Assembly (NCBI GenBank): GCA_002390425.1
Contig: DGPL01000060.1
Coordinates: 1 to 64,000 of the forward strand
From: Kordiimonadaceae bacterium UBA4441
GTDB lineage: Bacteria; Pseudomonadota; Alphaproteobacteria; Sphingomonadales; Emcibacteraceae
Reading direction: 5' to 3'
DNA length: 64,000 nt
In this document: one piece after another, positions 7,651-15,935 of the stretch
Numbering within the stretch: position 1 is the first letter of the stretch
How the letters are laid out: every line of letters begins with the position of its first letter
Notes under the pieces: generated by a model
The model's database searches: none
Seen by the model: the letters and a program-made list of their open reading frames with translations, nothing else
Told to the model about the DNA's origin: nothing
Program-made: the position numbers and the translations under genes

Positions 7651-9078
7651 ATGCGTAATAAACTTAATTTTACTTCCAGGCGGCAGGTTTTAGCTGGACT
7701 TTCTGCTACAGCAGGAGCTTTAGCTCTTCCAGCATGCGTTAATAGCAGCGAAGAAAAAAAGCACTATGACACGATTATTATTGGCGCAGGCCTCGCAGGA
7801 TTACACGCGTCACGCCTTTTAGAAGAAGAAGGTGCAGAATTACTTATTCTAGAAAGCAATAATCGCGTCGGTGGACGAATTTTTACGATGGATGATGTAC
7901 CCTCATCTCCTGACGCCGGAGGCATGGAAATTGGACAAATGTATGCTCGTGCACGGTCAACTGTCAACGACCTAAACATCCAACTTGCTCCCTTCCCTAC
8001 GTCACCGCGTGGTATGACTATCAACATTGATGATCATTCCACTACCATGTCTAATTGGGGTGATTGGGAATATAATCCGTTACCTGAATCGATCAAAAAG
8101 ACACCGCCATTTGCGCTCATGCGAAGTGCTACACCCACTCCAAATCCACTCGTTGAATTAGACAGTTGGTTAGAAAAAGAAGCGCAGCAACATGATTTAC
8201 CTTTGTCTGATTACTTAAAAAATATTGGTGATAGTCCATTAATCAGAGACATGATTGATATTAGTCTTCAGGGTGACAAATTGGAAAATATATCCATATT
8301 GGGCGAACTAAGAAAAGGACGTATCGGACAATTTGAGCGTAGCAATGGCCCTTCTGAAATGGTTGTTGGTGGAGCGAGCCGTTTACCTGAAGCGATGGCT
8401 AAGAGCTTAAAGTCTTCAATATTTTTTGGGAAAAAAGTCACCCGTATAGAGCGAAATGGAAATAAATCAATCTTTACTTGCGAAGATGGCAGTGAATATA
8501 GTGCAAATCATGTTATCTGTACCTTACCATATGCCGTTTTAAAGAATATTAGTATTAAGCCTGAACTGCCTGAATTACAGCGTAGAGCAGTAAATGAAAT
8601 ACCTTATTTACCGGCTACAGTATTTTATTTCACATCCAGTGAACCTTTCTGGGAAGAAGACGGCCTACCGCCAACAATGTGGACCAACAGTACGATTGAA
8701 AGGGTCTTTGCCTTGGCTTCGATTGATAAACCAGTCGCCGTATTTTGGGGTTTAATTAATGGTAATAATGCTATTGCATTTGATAAACTTTCCAGAGCGG
8801 CGCAAGAAAATTTAATTATTTCAGAAATGGAAAGAATTAGACCTGCTTGCCGCGGAAAATTATCGCTGCATAAAATTCATTCCTGGACAGCATCACCCCA
8901 TAGTCGTGGAGCATGGGCATATTGGAAACCTGGCCAAATCACAAACTTTAGTAAGGTTTATCACGCCCCTCATAAAAACATTCATTTTGCCGGTGAGCAT
9001 ACATCGACTTTTGCAGCAGGAATTGAAGGCGCCTTTGAAAGTGGCGAGCGCGCCGCATTTGAAGTACTAGGAATATAA
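7651..9078 (+). CDS. Tat-exported flavin monoamine oxidase family protein (putative lipoprotein)
   Basis: A 475-residue FAD enzyme. The N-terminus has a twin-arginine motif (TSRRQVLAGL, R10 and R11), a hydrophobic stretch and LPAC, where C29 would be lipidated. The Rossmann FAD motif IIGAGLAG is at 43-50, followed by the R-V-G-G-R block, and the C-terminal flavin-binding segment is HFAGEHTSTFAAGIEGA. Such enzymes oxidise amines to imines or aldehydes; some Tat-exported members pass electrons to cytochrome c rather than oxygen (nicotine-degrading NicA2 with CycN is the known case). It starts the operon amine oxidase - VOC - CpcT-like gene. A small cytochrome c is encoded at 23410. Substrate unknown. 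Confidence 0.9.
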   Translation: MRNKLNFTSRRQVLAGLSATAGALALPACVNSSEEKKHYDTIIIGAGLAGLHASRLLEEEGAELLILESNNRVGGRIFTMDDVPSSPDAGGMEIGQMYARARSTVNDLNIQLAPFPTSPRGMTINIDDHSTTMSNWGDWEYNPLPESIKKTPPFALMRSATPTPNPLVELDSWLEKEAQQHDLPLSDYLKNIGDSPLIRDMIDISLQGDKLENISILGELRKGRIGQFERSNGPSEMVVGGASRLPEAMAKSLKSSIFFGKKVTRIERNGNKSIFTCEDGSEYSANHVICTLPYAVLKNISIKPELPELQRRAVNEIPYLPATVFYFTSSEPFWEEDGLPPTMWTNSTIERVFALASIDKPVAVFWGLINGNNAIAFDKLSRAAQENLIISEMERIRPACRGKLSLHKIHSWTASPHSRGAWAYWKPGQITNFSKVYHAPHKNIHFAGEHTSTFAAGIEGAFESGERAAFEVLGI

Positions 9079-9079
9079 T

Positions 9080-10048
9080 ATGACAAACAATCTTGAGTTT
9101 AATAACGGATGGCAAGAAGCTGTCATTGTCGTTAGTGATTTAAATCGTATTGCTAAAGACCTTGAGATTGTCGGCGATTGGAAAATTCTAGCCGAAGGTG
9201 AACTTGAACAAGAACAATTGAAATTATGGTCTCTCAATGACAATGCTAAGGGTAAATATAAATTAGTGAGAAACCCTGATACGTCAAAAGGGTACCTACG
9301 TTTCATACAGTTGGACAATATCGAACAAGAGCAGATCAGACCTTCCGGTCAAATATGGGAATCGGGTGGAATATTTGATTTAAATTTTCGTGTTACTGAA
9401 ATAGAAGATAAATATAAAAAATTACTAGCGCGTGGCTGGACAGCCTATAATGACCCAACCGAATATGATTTTGGTCCCGTCACAGTCAGCGAAGTTTTAA
9501 TGGTTGGCCCTGATGGTGTGTGTTTCGCTTTAATAGAAAGGATCGCACCACCACTAGAAGAGGACGGCGAGCCTTACGCAATTAGCAGAACGTTTAATTC
9601 TACAATGATTGTAAGAGATATTGATAAATCATTTAAATTTTTCAAAGATAAATTAGGTTTTAATACCGTTATGGAAGTCCTAGGCCATAGGCTTGATGCT
9701 GGCCCGAATGTCCTTGGCCTCGCTCATAATATTGTCCCAAATCATGCCATGAACGTTTATATTGTTCATCCAAATGGTGTCACCGATGGCTCAATTGAAC
9801 TCCTAAAATTAGATGATCTTGAAGGTAGGAATTTTACGCCAAAAGCAAAGCCATATAATCTAGGAATTACGTCACTTCGTTTTCCCGTCACAAATATTGA
9901 TCAACAATATGATGACCTTAAAGATAAGGACGTCAAACCCATATATGAACCCACTACTTTAGAAATGCAACCATACGGTAAAGTGAAAATTTTTGCCCTT
10001 GAACTTCCCGAAGGTGGATGGGTAGAATACTTTGAACCACTAAATTAG
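9080..10048 (+). CDS. Two-domain VOC protein, cytoplasmic paralogue
   Basis: A 322-residue protein with two tandem VOC modules (about 1-150 and 165-322); the second has the typical helix IDKSFKFFKDKLGF and ends LPEGGWVEYFEP. It is homologous along its length to the exported protein at 18977: both begin NGWQEAV / NPWQEVV, share an R-L/I-I then IRP..W..G block and a C-terminal YG-V/D-K/I-I-F segment. This copy lacks a signal peptide. It begins one base after the amine oxidase stop and is surely co-transcribed. The function is not known; isomerase, lyase or dioxygenase are all possible. Confidence 0.85.
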   Translation: MTNNLEFNNGWQEAVIVVSDLNRIAKDLEIVGDWKILAEGELEQEQLKLWSLNDNAKGKYKLVRNPDTSKGYLRFIQLDNIEQEQIRPSGQIWESGGIFDLNFRVTEIEDKYKKLLARGWTAYNDPTEYDFGPVTVSEVLMVGPDGVCFALIERIAPPLEEDGEPYAISRTFNSTMIVRDIDKSFKFFKDKLGFNTVMEVLGHRLDAGPNVLGLAHNIVPNHAMNVYIVHPNGVTDGSIELLKLDDLEGRNFTPKAKPYNLGITSLRFPVTNIDQQYDDLKDKDVKPIYEPTTLEMQPYGKVKIFALELPEGGWVEYFEPLN

Positions 10049-10056
10049 GAAAATTC

Positions 10057-11029
10057 ATGAAAATCTTTCTTACAGTCATTACATATTTATTATTATGCAC
10101 AAATGCCTTTGCACAAACGGCAAATGATGTACTCGACCGTGATTTCAGATTAATGATGAATTGGTTAGAAGGAGAGTTTGATAATTCAGAACAATTTTTC
10201 TTCGAAGAAGAAATGAAAGTTCCTACCGATGAACGAAAAACTCGAATTCATATGACATTCAAAAAAAATAGATCTACCAACAATTGGCGAGAATGTTTTT
10301 TACCTAGAACAATATACAGAAAATAAAACTGATAATGTTGGCAGGCAGCGCCTTTTCAATTTTATGCCCGATTATGAAAATGGAAATATTCGAATGCAAA
10401 CTTTTACCTTTAAGGATGGTTCAATCGCAGTAGGCCTTCAAAACGAACCTAGTAAGATTGCAAATATCTCAATAGATTCTGTTACGTCTATGAATCGAGA
10501 ATGCGACGCAATATGGAACCGAAGTGCCAATGAATTTGTCGGTAAAATTTCACCTGATAACTGCACGATTGAAAGCAGAAGAGGTGGCAGTCTTTATATC
10601 ACTGGACACTTCGTTTTAAGTGAAAACAGTTACTGGACCTATGAGAGCGGACGTCGCGCAGATGGTACATATACATTTGGTAGCGAAAAAATCGATCCGC
10701 TAAAGCTAAATAAAGCGCGTTATTTTACTTGCTGGATGGGCGTCCAAAATGATGAAATGGAAAGTGGGTGGAACTTCACAGCAAACCAACCTATCCATGA
10801 CCAGGGTGGAGAAATCTGGATGGCGAAAACAGGCTCTAACCCTGAAAAAATGGCCATTCGTTTGCGAAACGTTCGGTGGCCATATGGAAACGGGCAAGAT
10901 AGTCTTGTGATTTATGCGCTTAAAGAAGGACAAGAGAAAGCTGTTTCATATGCATGGGGAGAATATAACGCTGCACTCTCTGGTATCAACTTACGCTGGC
11001 TTCAAGCAGGATGCACCCTTAACCAATAA
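10057..11029 (+). pseudogene. CpcT/CpeT-like protein, frameshifted at an A8 run
   Basis: Two open frames form one gene. The first (from 10057) has a Sec signal peptide (MKIFLTVITYLLLCTNAFAQ) and the NWLEGEFDNSEQ block of the CpcT/CpeT family, then runs out of homology after the eight A's at 10261-10268 and stops at 10324-10326. The +1 frame continues the family pattern at once (GENVFYLEQYTE, then GRQRLFNF) to the stop at 11027-11029. Removing one A gives a continuous protein of about 323 residues with FKKIDLPTIGEN across the join. CpcT/CpeT are bilin lyases in cyanobacteria, but the fold also occurs in non-phototrophs with unknown roles. The break may be real, slippage-corrected or a sequencing error. 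It overlaps the convergent CoA transferase by 11 bases. Confidence 0.8.
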
Positions 11030-12206
11030 TTCCATCTGATTTAAATTTTTCAATTTGTTCAGATGAGAAACCATTTTCGATCAGAATGGTTTCTGTCTGT
11101 TCGCCTATTTCTGGAAGATCATGACGAACACCCATTCTTTTACCGTTCATTTCGATTGGTAGAGCAGGTAAACTAGTAGTGTCTCCACCTGGAATATTTA
11201 AATCCAATAAACCACCAGATGCATTTAAGTGAGGATCATCAAAAAGATCAGTAGGCTCAGTAATAGGCGCAAAGGGAAGACCAGTATGTTCAAGTTTTTC
11301 CATCAGTTCTTGTTTTGTATAATTCATAAAAACTTGCTGAACGATAGGAACCAATTCTTTTTTGCGTTGCACCCTACTCGTGTTATTTTCATATTCTGGG
11401 TTATTTGCCAATTCATCAAGGCCAAAGCTTTCGCAAAATTTACGCCATTGCGTATCTGATACAACTCCAACAAAAAGTTGCTCATTATCCTTTGTGTTAA
11501 ACACCTGATAAATTGCCCAAGCTGAAACACGTACAGGCATCGGCGCTGCTGCTTTTCCGGTTACAGAATATTGTGCCATATGTTGCCCCATGAGAAAAAC
11601 AGTACTTTCATATAATGAACTTTGTACTCTTTGACCTTTGCCCGTTTTCTCACGCTGCTTTAATGCAGCTAAAATTCCAATAACGCCAAACATGCCACCC
11701 ATTACATCAATAACACTTGCGCCCGCTCTACTTGGTTTACCGGGCTCACCCGTCATATAAGCCAGCCCACCCATCATTTGCGCCACTTCATCAAGGGCCG
11801 TTCTATGGGCATATGGCCCTTCTAAGAACCCTTTCTCAGAACAATAAATAAGTTGGTCATTAATTTCATTAAGCTGGTCATATCCTAAACCTAGCTTATC
11901 CATTGCACCTGGTCGGAAATTTTCAATCATCACATCCGTATCAGCAATTAACTTGTGCGCCACCGCAAGTCCTTCTTCAGACTTTAAATTTAACGTAATA
12001 CTTTTTTTATTTCGATTATACATTGGGAAATAACCAGACCCAGAACCCACCAATCTTCGTGTATTGTCGCCACCGATTGGTTCAACTTTAATAACATCTG
12101 CACCCAAATCCGCAAGAATGACACCCACTGTTGGCCCCATAACCATGTGGGTGAATTCAATTATTTTAACACCCTCTAATGGTAAACCATGTTCATCAGA
12201 CATCAT
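11019..12206 (-). CDS. CaiB/BaiF-type (family III) CoA transferase
   Basis: A 395-residue protein covering the whole family III CoA-transferase fold. The N-terminal block LEGVKIIEFTHMVMGPT, the K-V-E-P-x-G-G-D segment and the ENFRPGAMDKLGLGY motif are typical. The catalytic aspartate is D167 in ASVIDVMGG, followed by the ALKQREKTGKGQ segment. These enzymes move CoA between carboxylic acids, usually to activate a substrate for degradation. It is transcribed divergently from HMG-CoA lyase with a 116-base AT-rich gap, suggesting that the acid activated here leads to a short branched acyl-CoA. Confidence 0.93.
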   Translation of the reverse strand: MMSDEHGLPLEGVKIIEFTHMVMGPTVGVILADLGADVIKVEPIGGDNTRRLVGSGSGYFPMYNRNKKSITLNLKSEEGLAVAHKLIADTDVMIENFRPGAMDKLGLGYDQLNEINDQLIYCSEKGFLEGPYAHRTALDEVAQMMGGLAYMTGEPGKPSRAGASVIDVMGGMFGVIGILAALKQREKTGKGQRVQSSLYESTVFLMGQHMAQYSVTGKAAAPMPVRVSAWAIYQVFNTKDNEQLFVGVVSDTQWRKFCESFGLDELANNPEYENNTSRVQRKKELVPIVQQVFMNYTKQELMEKLEHTGLPFAPITEPTDLFDDPHLNASGGLLDLNIPGGDTTSLPALPIEMNGKRMGVRHDLPEIGEQTETILIENGFSSEQIEKFKSDGIIG

Positions 12207-12322
12207 TTTTCCTAAATTGAATTAAATATCATTTTGTTATATCATTATATCATTTATTTATATATTTTATTAAGGGCATGATCAATAAAAATAGTCACCT
12301 ATTTTGACAAGAAAGACTGAAA

Positions 12323-13258
12323 ATGAAAAATAAAAATTTTATTGAGATAAGTGAGGTCGGACCGCGTGATGGCCTCCAGAGCATAAAAACAATTATGCCG
12401 CTAAAAGCCAAGAAGAAATGGATATCCGCCGCCGCAGATGCGGGTGTGCCTGAAATCGAGGTTGGTTCATTTGTCCCTGCTCAATTATTACCGCAATTGG
12501 CTGACACCGCTGAACTAGTTGCACATGCATTGACCATTCCGAATTTAACCGTTGCCGTTTTGGTTCCAAATCTAAAAGGAGCAGAAAACGCAATTAAAGC
12601 CGGGGCTCATAAAATAACCATTCCTCTTTCTGCAAGCGAAACACATAGTCTAAAAAATGTGAACCGCACTCACGCTCAAATGATTGAGGAAGTAAAAAAT
12701 ATTGTCGCCCTGATAAAAACAATGCCATCCGACAAAAAACCAAAATTTGAAGGTGGTATTTCAACGGCATTTGGATGCACGCTTGAGGGTAAAGTTTCAA
12801 AAAGTAAGATTATAGAAATCGCTTATGCATTAATGGATGCGGGTTGTAATGAAGTTGGTCTTTCCGATACGACAGGATATGCCACACCAAACCATATTAT
12901 CAAACTGGTTAAAGCCGTTAAAAGTGAAATCGGTGAACAGAATTTAACTGGATTACATCTTCATAATACCCGCGGACTTGGGCTTGCAAATGTTGTCGCG
13001 GCTCTCGATCACGGCATCACCACTTTCGATGCAAGTCTTGGCGGCATCGGTGGTTGTCCATTCGCCCCGGGTGCAAGCGGGAATATTGTTACAGAAGATT
13101 TGGTCTTCATGTTAAATTCTATGGGTTATGAAACAGGTATCGATATTGAGAAATTATTACACGTAAGAGAAATCGTTAAAGAGGCTTTACCAGAAGAAAC
13201 TTTATATGGTTTCCTTCCAGAAGCAGGCATGCCTAAAGGAGAGTATTATGGTGAGTGA
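12323..13258 (+). CDS. Hydroxymethylglutaryl-CoA lyase
   Basis: A 311-residue TIM-barrel lyase. R15 and D16 lie in VGPRDGLQ, the metal-binding histidines are H212 and H214 (LHLHNTRG), and the signature Cys is C245 in GGIGGCPFAPGASGN. The reaction splits 3-hydroxy-3-methylglutaryl-CoA, or close analogues, into acetyl-CoA and acetoacetate or an analogue. It is normally the last step of leucine or branched-compound breakdown. It overlaps the YciI-like gene by a few bases. Here, beside a CoA transferase, it marks the end of the pathway, if the two act together. Confidence 0.94.
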   Translation: MKNKNFIEISEVGPRDGLQSIKTIMPLKAKKKWISAAADAGVPEIEVGSFVPAQLLPQLADTAELVAHALTIPNLTVAVLVPNLKGAENAIKAGAHKITIPLSASETHSLKNVNRTHAQMIEEVKNIVALIKTMPSDKKPKFEGGISTAFGCTLEGKVSKSKIIEIAYALMDAGCNEVGLSDTTGYATPNHIIKLVKAVKSEIGEQNLTGLHLHNTRGLGLANVVAALDHGITTFDASLGGIGGCPFAPGASGNIVTEDLVFMLNSMGYETGIDIEKLLHVREIVKEALPEETLYGFLPEAGMPKGEYYGE

Positions 13259-13584
13259 CAATCAAAAAAAGACATCTGTTTACAGTTGTACACGCCATTG
13301 ACCATTTAGACGAAGGTGTTAAGAAAACTCGCGACGAATTATTAATGGCTCATAGTGATTATGTCGTCAGTATTATGGATGAGATTATTGTTGCCGGGCC
13401 AATGTTCGCTGATGACAATAAAACAATAGTGGGATCAATTCTGATCTATAAGACAGACGACAAAAGTGAAGCCGAAAATTTACTTAAGGGTGACCCTTAT
13501 TATTCTGCTGACATCTGGGACAAAATATCCATAAACACGTTTCGTGGTGCGGTCGGTGATGTTGTTGGCGGCAAGGCCTTTTAA
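13255..13584 (+). CDS. YciI-like protein (start in doubt; possible frameshift)
   Basis: A 109-residue YciI-family protein (HLFTVVHAID at the N-terminus; I-V-A-G-P-M-F; DPYYSADIWD) with a ferredoxin-like fold. The only start in this frame is GTG 13255, but the ribosome-binding site AGGAG (13237-13241) is 6 bases from ATG 13248, which is in another frame and stops at 13299-13301. Both frames meet at seven A's (13264-13270): with one A fewer, translation from ATG 13248 would read MVSDNQKRHLFTVV, a natural N-terminus. So the gene may be frameshifted, or may restart at GTG by coupling to HMG-CoA lyase. Confidence 0.78.
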   Translation: MTIKKRHLFTVVHAIDHLDEGVKKTRDELLMAHSDYVVSIMDEIIVAGPMFADDNKTIVGSILIYKTDDKSEAENLLKGDPYYSADIWDKISINTFRGAVGDVVGGKAF

Positions 13585-13618
13585 AAAAAAAGGACGCCCC
13601 TTATTTAAAAGAGGCGCC
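13583..13618 (-). terminator. Intrinsic terminator of the membrane protein gene 13644-14336
   Basis: Read on the minus strand, GGCGCCTCTT and AAGGGGCGTCC pair with one bulge across a short TTAAAT loop, followed by nine T's. It faces the His-containing membrane protein gene, whose stop is 26 bases upstream. In the plus direction there is no T-run. Confidence 0.75.
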
Positions 13619-13643
13619 ACAGTATTAGGCAGCATGTAATTCT

Positions 13644-14336
13644 TTAAAAAGGTTTTGTAACCCCTAAGAAGGCCATCGAAATAATACTAACCCAGTAAAT
13701 ATAAGCGCATTTACGACCCAACGCTAATGTGTCCGTGAAAATCGCCTCGATTTCCGGATTAGAACCTTCATCGCGTAATCTGTGAAACGCAACAGCCCAG
13801 CCTTTCATAATTATTCTAAGTGCCAAGCCGATGATTAAAATAAATCCGAAGAATACAAGTTTCGTTGCGAACCAATATTGTCCGTAAACTTCCATTCCAG
13901 TGCCTAAAACTTCACCTGTGTAAAGCGTATAGCCGCCTAAAAACCAAAGGCCAGGAATAACAATGTAGCGAATTTTATCGTCAAATTCTGTAATCTTAAT
14001 ACCGAGCTGTGTTCCACGGTTTTTAAATGCCGCAAAAATTAAACACCACCAAAGTGCTGTTGCGACCCAGACGATCGGAACCCAAATGCCCGTCACCGGT
14101 GATAAGCCTAAATTATCGGCCATATGGAACCCAACAGGCAGCAGCCAAATAATTGCGGAACGCGGTAATATATCGATACGGTACGCCGTTTCCATATGCC
14201 GCATACGATCTTCAAAACTTAATTTTGCATTAGCGACATTTGTCGAAGCATTGAATACCCCCCATTCACCGCCCAACCAATATGCTGCAAATATTACATG
14301 TAACCACCTGAGTACATCATGCATCATTATATCCAT
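13644..14336 (-). CDS. His-containing integral membrane protein, paralogue 1
   Basis: A 230-residue protein with about six membrane segments. H13 is in the first helix (RWLHVIFAAYWLGGEWGVF). It is a paralogue of the gene at 20046: both have an H..F..WLG..GVF helix, a V/L-PRSA motif, a T-GE motif, W-x-A-T/S-K before a FG-F/L-I helix, a C-terminal KPF, and similar length. The layout resembles CopD-like or DUF2269-like membrane proteins, which may hold haem or copper through helix histidines, but I cannot assign a family with confidence. A palindrome site (14398-14409) lies 61 bases upstream and a good AAGGA ribosome-binding site precedes the start. Confidence 0.85.
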   Translation of the reverse strand: MDIMMHDVLRWLHVIFAAYWLGGEWGVFNASTNVANAKLSFEDRMRHMETAYRIDILPRSAIIWLLPVGFHMADNLGLSPVTGIWVPIVWVATALWWCLIFAAFKNRGTQLGIKITEFDDKIRYIVIPGLWFLGGYTLYTGEVLGTGMEVYGQYWFATKLVFFGFILIIGLALRIIMKGWAVAFHRLRDEGSNPEIEAIFTDTLALGRKCAYIYWVSIISMAFLGVTKPF

Positions 14337-14397
14337 ATCAATATTCCTTATTGTTTTAAATTTTCTCTAGCATTCACATTTAAACTGAATAACACAT

Positions 14398-14409
14398 TGA
14401 TAAATGTCA
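14398..14409. promoter_or_regulatory. Candidate Crp/Fnr-type operator, site 3
   Basis: TGATAAATGTCA, matching TGAYWWWTGTCA, in the 85-base gap upstream of the membrane protein gene 13644-14336. The distance to the start codon (61 bases) is close to that of site 1 (63 bases). The same 12-mer occurs upstream of the operon starting at 23322. I see no clear -10 element at the expected spacing. Confidence 0.45.
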
Positions 14410-14421
14410 CACCCGACATTG

Positions 14422-15210
14422 CTAGGTTAGAAATACCCTTATTTGATCAATGAATTCAGCGGGACAATTTTCAAACAAATCCGCTTGAATATGCGGCATT
14501 TCAATCACTTCTGCATTTTTGAATAAACCCGCCGCTGCTCTTGAACTTGCTGCAAGCATTTCATCTGGAATTGGAATGAGAACAGGTTTTTCTATTAATG
14601 AGAGACTATTTTCAATATCATAATCAAATACAGCCATAAAACCCCAGTTAGATTTAAGACCAGCTCTCATCACTTCCGCAAACATTTCAATTTTGCGCTC
14701 ATTATTCCAGCCCTCTTTCTCACTCTCTAAGCCCTCATTCCATTTATTTGCAAGGAAACCTTTGTCTTCAAAATACGGACGCGGTGTTTCATAGTTTTTA
14801 CGGAATGCTGATCTTTTATCTTTTGGAACTAATGGAATACCAGGAAGTATAAGCTTGCGAATCTTATCTGGTAATATATTTGTAAGTTCTGCCGCAATTA
14901 GAACGCCAGTATGAAATCCTAAAAGATCGACTTGCTCATAGCCCAAACTATTCACTAACTCCACCATTGCTTTTGTAATTTCTTCGATGGAAGCTGGATT
15001 AGCTGGTGCTGATGATCCACCATACCCTGGTGTATCAGGACAAATGACTATCCTGTCAGAGGATATCTTCTGTTGGAATTTCTCATAATACCTTCCTGAA
15101 TAAGGGGAAATATGGAAACATATCAATGGCACATTTTTTTCATTTTCCCCTTGTTGGTAATAATGAAGTTGACCAAATTGACAGTCGATATAATGAGCGG
15201 TTCTAGGCAT
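14422..15210 (-). CDS. Alpha/beta-hydrolase-fold protein with His at the nucleophile position
   Basis: A 262-residue alpha/beta-hydrolase fold. The oxyanion-side motif is CFHISPYS, followed by CPDTPGYGGSS. The nucleophile elbow, normally G-x-S-x-G, reads LLGFHTGVLIAAEL, so H100 replaces the serine. The same position is Ala and Gly in the two domains of the protein at 20789, so this is a feature of the subfamily in this cluster and not a random mutation. Such proteins may be cofactor-free lyases, isomerases or binding proteins instead of esterases. It begins 9 bases after the reconstructed stop of the VOC pseudogene, so they formed one operon. Confidence 0.85.
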   Translation of the reverse strand: MPRTAHYIDCQFGQLHYYQQGENEKNVPLICFHISPYSGRYYEKFQQKISSDRIVICPDTPGYGGSSAPANPASIEEITKAMVELVNSLGYEQVDLLGFHTGVLIAAELTNILPDKIRKLILPGIPLVPKDKRSAFRKNYETPRPYFEDKGFLANKWNEGLESEKEGWNNERKIEMFAEVMRAGLKSNWGFMAVFDYDIENSLSLIEKPVLIPIPDEMLAASSRAAAGLFKNAEVIEMPHIQADLFENCPAEFIDQIRVFLT

Positions 15211-15219
15211 ATTATTTCC

Positions 15220-15802
15220 TTAGTTTTCCTGAGGGATCATTTCATACATTTCAACCCTAATACCATTCGGGTCAAACGCTGAAAAAGACATAGATCGCCC
15301 TGTAGCGCTAGGAGAAAGTGGGGTAAAGTGGGGTAACGATTTGAATACCATTATCGACTAGAGATTTATAAATCTTTTTAATATTTTGAACTCTATGAAC
15401 CATCGTTGTCTCACCATGAACGGCTTTTATACTATCCATTACTCTGTTATATTCATGGAGAGTATCACTTTTAATTTCTACGAGTGCTAACCCACCAGCG
15501 AAACTTCCCAGTTCCGTATATTCTGGCTTCGGGCTTAAATAAACGATACGCGTGTCTATTTCCTGATCAATACCAAGTGTATCCTTTGATTTTCCTGGTG
15601 TCACAGGGCTATCAGACCGATTGATGAACCCCATATATTCCGTATAAAATTTCAAAGACGCTTCCATGTCTTTCACATATATTGCCGCATTAGTCATAAA
15701 AGATTGAACGGGAATATCTTCCTGAGCATTTACTATGTTTGCTGAAAATAACATGATGGTTGCGAGAAAATATGAAATTGCTCGGTTAATAATTTTGATC
15801 AT
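15220..15802 (-). pseudogene. Exported VOC protein, broken by a 10-bp tandem duplication
   Basis: From the start at 15802 the frame encodes a Sec signal peptide ending NIVNAQ and one VOC pair (NAAIYVKDMEASLKFYTEYMGF and later YKSLVDNGIQIVTPL), then reads YPTFS and stops at 15308. Just before the stop, AAGTGGGGTA (plus strand) occurs twice in tandem at 15316-15335. Deleting one copy restores a frame reading TPLSPSATGRSMSFSAFDPN, then GIRVEMYEM, a normal VOC C-terminus, to a stop at 15220-15222. The intact protein would have about 190 residues. The truncated product lacks the last strand and its Glu metal ligand. A 10-base exact duplication is unlikely to be a read error, so this looks like a real recent mutation. 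Confidence 0.85.
15316..15335. repeat. 10-bp tandem duplication inside the VOC pseudogene
   Basis: AAGTGGGGTA at 15316-15325 is repeated exactly at 15326-15335. One copy removed restores the VOC reading frame, so the duplication is the frameshifting lesion. Confidence 0.9.
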
Positions 15803-15868
15803 TATATCTGTCCTTGATTGAATATACCCTACACTTCTTATTGAATATTTTTAAAGCAATAAACGCAA

Positions 15869-15880
15869 TGATATTTGTCA
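15869..15880. promoter_or_regulatory. Candidate Crp/Fnr-type operator, site 4 (divergent promoter)
   Basis: TGATATTTGTCA, matching TGAYWWWTGTCA, between the VOC pseudogene (start 15802) and the divergent oxidoreductase operon (start 15936). It is 66 and 55 bases from the two start codons. A TAAGAT element at 15904-15909 sits about 32 bases downstream on the plus strand, near the spacing of a class II site, so it may serve the rightward operon, the leftward one, or both. Confidence 0.5.
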
Positions 15881-15935
15881 CCGACTTGCAGTTACCATCC
15901 ACCTAAGATAACGTCAAAAGTCCTGGAGAGTAATA

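Noticed and set aside
7764..8027. 87-codon ORF opposite the amine oxidase gene
   Set aside because: Antisense shadow of a conserved FAD-binding region; no ribosome-binding site or independent similarity.
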